From Methanoculleus sp. UBA374 (lineage in GTDB: Archaea > Halobacteriota > Methanomicrobia > Methanomicrobiales > Methanoculleaceae), in the NCBI GenBank assembly GCA_002508705.1, contig DAYL01000018.1:108438-172437 (forward strand): a stretch of DNA of 64,000 bases, read 5' to 3'. Shown in pieces: positions 59,648-64,000 of this stretch. Both the position numbers and the translations under genes were made by a program. The notes beneath the pieces are model-generated. The model worked only from the letters and a program-made list of their open reading frames with translations. It made no database searches and was not told where the DNA came from. Each line of letters begins with the position of its first letter. The stretch's first letter is position 1.

Positions 59648-59670
59648 CTTATACGGGGTAAGATATAACC

Positions 59671-60219
59671 ATGGAACCAATGTCATCGTCTGTCATCGTC
59701 TTTGCATTACTTGTCGTCCTCCTCCCGGCTGTCTTCGCCGGTCTCCTCTCCCTGGGGTTCTACTACATTCTCGCGAAGGCGCAACCGGCTATCAGCAAAC
59801 TCGCTCCGATCGTGATCGGGCTGCTCCTGGCCGTCCTGGTGCCGTTTCTCTCCTTTGTGCCACCGATCCGGCCGATTTTACCGGTGCTGAACCTGGTGGT
59901 CCTCCAGATGGGCATCCTGACACCGTTCATGCTTATCAGGAACCACCTCCCCGACCGGCACCACTCCACGATCCTCTTCTCCGGGTCCGTGGTCACGGTG
60001 GCCGTGCTTCTGATCTACGGGTTTGCAATGGCGTTCGGAAGCGAGGCCCCCTCCCCGGTCTCTCAATTCCTGATGTCTCTGCCCCTGTCCGAGATCGGCC
60101 TTCCCATCATGAGCCTGGTTATGGCCTATCTGGCGGCTGCGCTCATATCCGCGGTCATATTCGGCGCCGTGCTCGCGGTCGTAGCCGCATTCCAGCGGCG
60201 GAAGGTGCGGAGCGGATGA
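59671..60219 (+). CDS. membrane protein of unknown function
   Basis: 182 residues with about five membrane helices (starting VIVFALLVVLLPAVFAGLLSLGFYYIL) and short loops. A TATA-like AGATATAACC lies only about 10 bp ahead of the ATG, so either it is read from the upstream promoter or transcription begins inside. The basic end (FQRRKVRSG) places the C-terminus in the cytoplasm. No family recognised. It may form an operon with the lipoprotein gene 19 bp downstream. Confidence 0.6.
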   Translation: MEPMSSSVIVFALLVVLLPAVFAGLLSLGFYYILAKAQPAISKLAPIVIGLLLAVLVPFLSFVPPIRPILPVLNLVVLQMGILTPFMLIRNHLPDRHHSTILFSGSVVTVAVLLIYGFAMAFGSEAPSPVSQFLMSLPLSEIGLPIMSLVMAYLAAALISAVIFGAVLAVVAAFQRRKVRSG

Positions 60220-60238
60220 AGGGGGAGATGACCAGAGC

Positions 60239-61366
60239 GTGAAACCCGTTGCCTGCAGAGGGCCCGGCATCCTGCTGATCGGGCTCTGCCTTCTGCTGAT
60301 CTTTGCGGCGGGATGCCTTGTGCCGGAGTACGGGGTGGGCCGCGACATCATGGTCTTCAAGGTCGATGCCGGGGGGACGGAGCAGTGGCAGACGGTCATC
60401 GATACCGGGGGTGACGATCGCGCATCGTGCATCGTCCAGACCGCCGACGGCGGATATCTCATTGGAGGAGAGGTCTGGCCCTGGCGCGGGGACCAATCCT
60501 ACGGGATCTTCAAGATTGACGACGGCGGCTCGGTCGCCTGGAACGCCACCGGCAGGGGGTCCCCGGTCTCTTCCGTCGCCGAGACGACCCGGGGCGCCAT
60601 CGTAGCGGTTGGCGAGTCCGGGGTCCTGCTCCTCGATCCGGCGGGGGAGATCCTGGAGAGCGACGTCGAGGCCGACAGCATCCTGCAGTCGGTTGTCGGG
60701 ACTGCCGCCGGTGGATTTGTCGCCGCCGGGACCGACGGCAAAGACTTCCTTGTGCTTAAACGGGATCGAAACCTGACGGAGGAGTGGCGGAAGACCTACG
60801 GATCGACGACCGGGGCGGCCTACGCGAAGATCATCATCCAGACATCCGACGGCGGGTATCTGGTGGGCGGTCCGATCTATCTTCCGGACAGGACCGGCTC
60901 TGACGTGTGGATACTCCGGTTGAACGCCACAGGCGATCTGCTCTGGAATGCGACGCTCGGCACGCCGCTGCTGTACAACGACGTGCACTTCATGAGCGAA
61001 GCGCTGGGGGGCGAGTGCACCGTCATCTACAACAACGTAACGCTGGAGGAGGTCATCTTTGATCCGGAAGGGAATGTGCTGGAGGAGAGGACGCTCAATG
61101 CATCAACTCCGATCATCAAAACGATCGATGAAGGATACGTATCCGGCACTGTCACGTACCGGTCCGCATCCCGGTTCCTGATCCTCCCCGACCGGGTAGG
61201 TGTCCCTCATGTCATGAAACTCAATGCCGATGGACTTCCGGAGTGGGATACCGAACTGAACGCCACGTTTGAACTGTTAGGCGACGCAGTCTCGGTCATC
61301 CAGACCACCGACGGCGGATATGCTTTCTTGATGAACAGACACAACTACCCGAGAGAGCCCCGGTAG
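60239..61366 (+). CDS. secreted beta-propeller (PQQ-like repeat) lipoprotein
   Basis: 375 residues. A signal peptide with a lipobox (LLIFAAGCLVP, Cys near 27) indicates a lipid anchor. The rest is made of repeats of about 45 residues with phrases such as IVQTADGGYLIGGE, IIQTSDGGYLVGG and VIQTTDGGYAFLM, and W.....GS.... turns, as in bacterial and archaeal PQQ/delta-60-like propellers. Such proteins bind partners or ligands on the surface. The start is a GTG. There is no close link to a known pathway. Confidence 0.78.
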   Translation: MKPVACRGPGILLIGLCLLLIFAAGCLVPEYGVGRDIMVFKVDAGGTEQWQTVIDTGGDDRASCIVQTADGGYLIGGEVWPWRGDQSYGIFKIDDGGSVAWNATGRGSPVSSVAETTRGAIVAVGESGVLLLDPAGEILESDVEADSILQSVVGTAAGGFVAAGTDGKDFLVLKRDRNLTEEWRKTYGSTTGAAYAKIIIQTSDGGYLVGGPIYLPDRTGSDVWILRLNATGDLLWNATLGTPLLYNDVHFMSEALGGECTVIYNNVTLEEVIFDPEGNVLEERTLNASTPIIKTIDEGYVSGTVTYRSASRFLILPDRVGVPHVMKLNADGLPEWDTELNATFELLGDAVSVIQTTDGGYAFLMNRHNYPREPR

Positions 61367-61435
61367 CCGGAAGCCGACCTTTCATCCCTTGTAGGGAGAT
61401 CAGCCCCCTTATCTTTCGGGAACATCAAGCGGGCA

Positions 61436-61506
61436 TGCAAAGGATCGGACAGAAGACGAATCTTGTTCCTGTAAAAATCGCGTTCTTCGCTCGGTTCTAG
61501 CGAAAC
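61436..61506. promoter_or_regulatory. decayed divergent promoter region
   Basis: A box-like TGCAAAGGATCGGACAGAA (61436-61454) without TATA, and a degenerate operator GCTCGG-TTCTAG-CGAAAC (61489-61506). On the minus strand TTTTACAGG begins 12 bp from the operator, mirroring the intact layout at 58121-58159. The gene it once served on the minus strand is gone. Confidence 0.5.
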
Positions 61507-61634
61507 GGGTCTGAAGTCTTTGGTTCCCCGCGCAACGGCATGGGTGAAGGTGAGGTCGCCGGGGGCGGCAGAGTACTGGGTGGCAAGGCCCTGTGAATCG
61601 GAAGATCATCTTACAATAAGAAGCTTTATGTTGA

Positions 61635-61652
61635 ATTCGGTCAAAACCGAAC
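61635..61652. promoter_or_regulatory. operator ATTCGG-TCAAAA-CCGAAC with plus-strand promoter
   Basis: Inverted repeat with 6-bp spacer (5 of 6 pairs perfect). The TATA element TTTTATATG is at 61665-61673, again after exactly 12 bp. It controls leader L10. Confidence 0.7.
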
Positions 61653-61673
61653 GATGACTGCTTATTTTATATG

Positions 61674-62052
61674 TTTTAAAGACCCAGAATCGCATTGGGT
61701 GCCGCGTGTGGTGCCCACTTGTGTGCGAGGGTCGCCCATCCCTGGTTGCCGCCCCGGATGACGCACCCCGCATGCCCGGAGGCAACAGGATGTACGCATT
61801 TCGTGTACTTGAAGTCATCCTAAAAGTTTCCAGCGGCTGACGATTCCTATAGTTCAGAGCATTCTGTCGCCTCCCCGCGAAAAATTGAGTGGTCTCTGGC
61901 GTCAAACCTCTGATACGGCTCCTCTCTGGGTATCGCCACGCGGGGGAGGGATCGGGAGGGGGATGCCCCCTTCCCGGCTGAGGTGTTTCGGGATCACCTC
62001 CTTAACATGCGTGCCTCTTCCGTCCTCCGGCGAACGAGAATGGAGGAAAAAC
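61674..62052 (+). promoter_or_regulatory. candidate structured 5' leader RNA, copy L10, interrupted by about 180 bp
   Basis: First hairpin GGGTGCC-GCGTGT-GGTGCCC; inner helix CATCC (61737-61741) with GGATG (61756-61760); GCATGCCCGGAGGCAACAGG (from 61770); hairpin GTACGC (61792-61797) with GTGTAC (61803-61808). After CTTGAA an insertion of about 180 bp (61811-61990) separates this from the 3' part CTTAACATGCGTGC...CCTCCGG (62024-62030) and the ribosome binding site GGAGG (62042-62046). CCGGAGG (61776-61782) can still pair with CCTCCGG. Confidence 0.72.
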
Positions 62053-62820
62053 ATGAATGGAAAGATTGGAGCATGGGCGTTCTTCATGCTCCTGGTAACG
62101 GTTTTCGTAGGAACAGCATGCGTAATCCCGGTCAGCGCCGGGATGGGCGACGATTCCGACGCGATCTACCCGGAATTTGGTGTGGAGTACAAACAGATTT
62201 ATAATACCAGGAACAACCTGCCAAACTCGCCCGCCATTGCCGAGGGCTTCTATGAAGTGTTCGATAATGCCGGGTGGGGGTGTAATTTCTACATAGGCGA
62301 TTGGGATAGAGACACCCAGCGGTGGGACTGGGATTCGGATGCAGCCCATGTCGATAGCGTGGACCTTGTCTTCTGGGCAGGACACGGTGACGACAGTTTC
62401 ATTCTTCTGGATGGTCTCCTGCCTGTTCTCGCCTGGGTGTATTTTCATGACTGCAACTGGGGTGATCAGGATCTGGAATGGATCTTGCTACATTCGTGTC
62501 ATACTACCCAGATTCCCGGAGAATTCAAAGCGTGGCCGCATTGGGCCTTAAATGGTGCTCATCTGGTTTGCGGGTTCGACACGGTCGGCTACGACTACGC
62601 CGAGGATGGAGCGGCCGTCGCAAACAAGCTCTTTAACAATTATAAGGTACGTCACGCGTGGTATTTTGGGCTGGATGAGACCCACGGAAACGACGTTTGG
62701 ATAGGGACCATTGGTGAGAACGCCGCTTGCGGTGATGATCGCATCTGGGGAGAGGGATCTGTGATCGCCGATCCACCTGTTGACAGTGAGATCTACCGGT
62801 GGTTATTCCAGTGCAACTAA
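62053..62820 (+). CDS. secreted caspase-fold-like (clan CD / DUF6345-like) protein
   Basis: 255 residues with a signal peptide (about 1-29, ending PVSAG). VDLVFWAGHGDDSF (AGHG at 109-112) and WILLHSCHTTQ (Cys at 149) give the His...Cys dyad order of clan CD peptidases, also seen in 57359-58054. The sequence resembles my memory of DUF6345 proteins. The ATG at 62053 has a good GGAGG site 6 nt upstream, and the signal peptide start MNGKIGAWAF is like that of the phospholipase-like protein. The next gene, a PepSY-like protein, starts 15 bp after the stop; it may be an inhibitor or chaperone. Confidence 0.7.
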   Translation: MNGKIGAWAFFMLLVTVFVGTACVIPVSAGMGDDSDAIYPEFGVEYKQIYNTRNNLPNSPAIAEGFYEVFDNAGWGCNFYIGDWDRDTQRWDWDSDAAHVDSVDLVFWAGHGDDSFILLDGLLPVLAWVYFHDCNWGDQDLEWILLHSCHTTQIPGEFKAWPHWALNGAHLVCGFDTVGYDYAEDGAAVANKLFNNYKVRHAWYFGLDETHGNDVWIGTIGENAACGDDRIWGEGSVIADPPVDSEIYRWLFQCN

Positions 62821-62835
62821 ATTGAGGTCTTCGTT

Positions 62836-63783
62836 ATGGAACTAAAAATGGTTGGTGCATTTGTCTGTCTCGCTCTGGCGTTCGCAGTCGGGTGCATGTG
62901 GGTTCTTGGTCCTGGTCAGGCTCCGGTGAGTCCTCTCCCCGCCGTGGCGGGTGCGGGTGAAGGTACGTACTCTCTCGCTGCAGAGTTCCCGGAAGTGCAG
63001 GGCTCGTATACGCTCTACCGGGTGGTTCCGGTCACCGTCACGAAAGAGCAGGTTCGGGAGATTGCGGAACGGTTCGGGCTCTCGGGAGAACCGAAAGCGG
63101 TCAGCGAGGTGACCGGGGAGTTCCTCCTTGTCGACACCTCGAAGGAACCGGAGGAGCACATGTCGGTGTATGCACATTCCGGCGCCGTTGCCTACCACAT
63201 CCTTGACAAAGAGTTCCCGACCGAAGTGACCGAGCAACCTGACCTTCCCTCGGACGCGGAGGCGGAGAAGGTTGCTCTCGCATTCCTTGAGAAGACCGGT
63301 ATGTGGTCGCCGGACGCCCAGGTCGTGAAGACCGAGGTGAACCAGAAGCAGGAGATCTGGGAAGCAGGTGCCACCGAACCGAAGGTGTCGTACGACGTCA
63401 CCAAGGCAGTCAGGTTCGGCCGGTCGCTCGACGGGCTGCCGGTCTATGGCGACGACGAATTCGCGGCGATCCTGGGCGACGGCGGGGAGGTCGTTGGGCT
63501 CGTGAAGACCTGGCGGGAGGTGGAACTGGACGGGAATGTCAGCCTCCGGTCTCCCGAGGAGGCGTATGAGGATCTTCGTGCAGCACGGACTGTCCGCCCT
63601 CACACGGGGCAAGAGTACGACCAGATCACGATCGAGAATATCACAATTGGTTACTGGATGGAGCCAAGGGGTTTCGTGCAGGATCAGGTCCGGCCGGTTT
63701 ATGCGTTTTCCGGAACCGCGCTCCGGGACGGTGTAGAGGAGCCGTATGTCGAATATGTCTTTGCCGATGAGGGAAAACGGTGA
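62836..63783 (+). CDS. anchored protein with PepSY-like features
   Basis: 315 residues. The N-terminal helix (about 5-25, VCLALAFAVGCMWVLG) may be a signal-anchor or, given the Cys at 20, a lipoprotein signal. The mature part holds a PepSY-like stretch (EAEKVALAFLEKTGMW...VSYDVTKAVRFGRSLDGLPVYGDDEFAAILGDGGEVVGLVKTWREVE) and the end ALRDGVEEPYVEYVFADEGKR. An internally deleted copy lies at 43345-43905. Read together with the caspase-fold-like protein before it, an enzyme-inhibitor pair is possible. Its upstream GAGGT site is the same as in the broken copy. Confidence 0.72.
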   Translation: MELKMVGAFVCLALAFAVGCMWVLGPGQAPVSPLPAVAGAGEGTYSLAAEFPEVQGSYTLYRVVPVTVTKEQVREIAERFGLSGEPKAVSEVTGEFLLVDTSKEPEEHMSVYAHSGAVAYHILDKEFPTEVTEQPDLPSDAEAEKVALAFLEKTGMWSPDAQVVKTEVNQKQEIWEAGATEPKVSYDVTKAVRFGRSLDGLPVYGDDEFAAILGDGGEVVGLVKTWREVELDGNVSLRSPEEAYEDLRAARTVRPHTGQEYDQITIENITIGYWMEPRGFVQDQVRPVYAFSGTALRDGVEEPYVEYVFADEGKR

Positions 63784-63939
63784 AGCCTGCTTTCCCTCTC
63801 ATATTTTTGGATGTTTGTAGCCGGGCACCGTCCATGAACGAAGACCCCGGAGCACCGGTATGACCGGATTCGGCTTTACTCAGGCGGTTCTTATAACCCT
63901 GGAGACCATAGTTTCCCTGGGTCCGGTCTATCTCTGAGG

Positions 63940-64000
63940 TGATCCTATAATTATAAAACCCCTCAGATAAAACCTGGGGTCATGGTATTCCGGGAAATTG
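63940..64000 (+). other. probable promoter and start of the next gene
   Basis: CCTATAATTATAAAA (63943-63957) is a good TATA region. An ATG at 63982 lies about 30 bp downstream and is open to the end of the window (MVFREI...), too short to identify. ACCCC/GGGGT (63958-63980) could form a small hairpin. Confidence 0.35.

Noticed and set aside
61991..62002. GGATCACCTCCT as a possible 16S rRNA 3' end
   Set aside because: Only about 12 nt match, and the sequence before it does not follow 16S rRNA. Treated as an anti-SD-like element within the leader insertion.
1..64000. CRISPR arrays, rRNA, tRNA and complete insertion sequences
   Set aside because: Looked for regular direct repeats, cloverleaf-like stretches and transposase motifs; none was convincing. 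The repeated elements found are promoter boxes and leaders at irregular distances.

Overview
The window looks like a chromosomal segment of a hydrogenotrophic methanogen of the order Methanomicrobiales, most likely Methanoculleus or a close relative. The evidence is: coenzyme M biosynthesis genes of the cysteate synthase type with a fused sulfopyruvate decarboxylase; an archaeal trp operon carrying both TrpB types; archaeal TATA boxes, often about 25 bp from the start codon (leaderless genes); GTG/TTG starts with GGTG-type ribosome binding sites; and many secreted or membrane-anchored proteins of archaeal style. The housekeeping parts are strongly GC-rich. Several accessory genes (about 41.9-43.0, 45.5-49.8, 58.4-59.6 and 62.0-62.8 kb) are visibly richer in A/T. 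No rRNA, tRNA, CRISPR array or intact insertion sequence was seen.

Layout. 0.2-6.6 kb: a ribbon-helix-helix protein, a frameshifted Yip1-family membrane protein, a surface protein with a MacB-type ABC transporter, and a reverse-strand block with a GerW/DUF2953 pair and a YdjM-like membrane protein. 6.6-15.6 kb: a compact trp operon (trpB2-E-G-D-C-F-B-A) whose genes mostly overlap by 4 bp, ending in an NAD-kinase-like gene. 15.6-31.7 kb: an accessory region with a CcdA-like protein, four ABC-2 permease paralogues made by a segmental duplication, an M28 peptidase, many small secreted or anchored proteins, and a membrane-anchored winged-helix regulator. 32-41.6 kb: core genes again (DedA, membrane pyrophosphatase, XRE regulator, and an operon ending in coenzyme M biosynthesis). 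41.6-51.9 kb: a second accessory region, a mosaic of intact paralogues and broken copies (split trypsin-like protease, internally deleted lipoprotein-like gene, stray comE 3' fragment, truncated regulator). 52-56 kb: an AEC transporter, a MNT/HEPN toxin-antitoxin pair set between two copies of a duplicated segment, and a membrane-bound ArsR-like regulator. 55.7-64 kb: secreted proteins, including two caspase-fold-like proteins, a zinc-dependent phospholipase C-like enzyme and a beta-propeller lipoprotein.

The most striking pattern is a shared regulatory module in front of the secreted and membrane genes. (i) A promoter box close to TGTARAGARRNNTGASAGAA lies directly upstream of the TATA box at 12 clear sites, with three more degenerate copies. 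(ii) At ten sites there is a recurrent structured 5' leader. It has a hairpin, two stacked helices whose pairs co-vary between copies, an almost invariant GCATGCCCGGAGGCAA, a small UACGC/GCGUA-type hairpin, and (in at least six copies) a CCTCC anti-Shine-Dalgarno just ahead of the GGAGG ribosome binding site. The invariant GGAGG segment is complementary to the anti-SD (10 perfect pairs at 46352/46402), which is the logic of a translational RNA switch. (iii) Three promoters around 58-62 kb carry a GTTCGG-N6-CCGAAC-type operator exactly 12 bp upstream of the TATA box. Together these suggest a coordinately controlled secretome with a leader RNA that I do not recognise from any described family. 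Helices and motifs were read by eye; no folding, alignment or database search was run.
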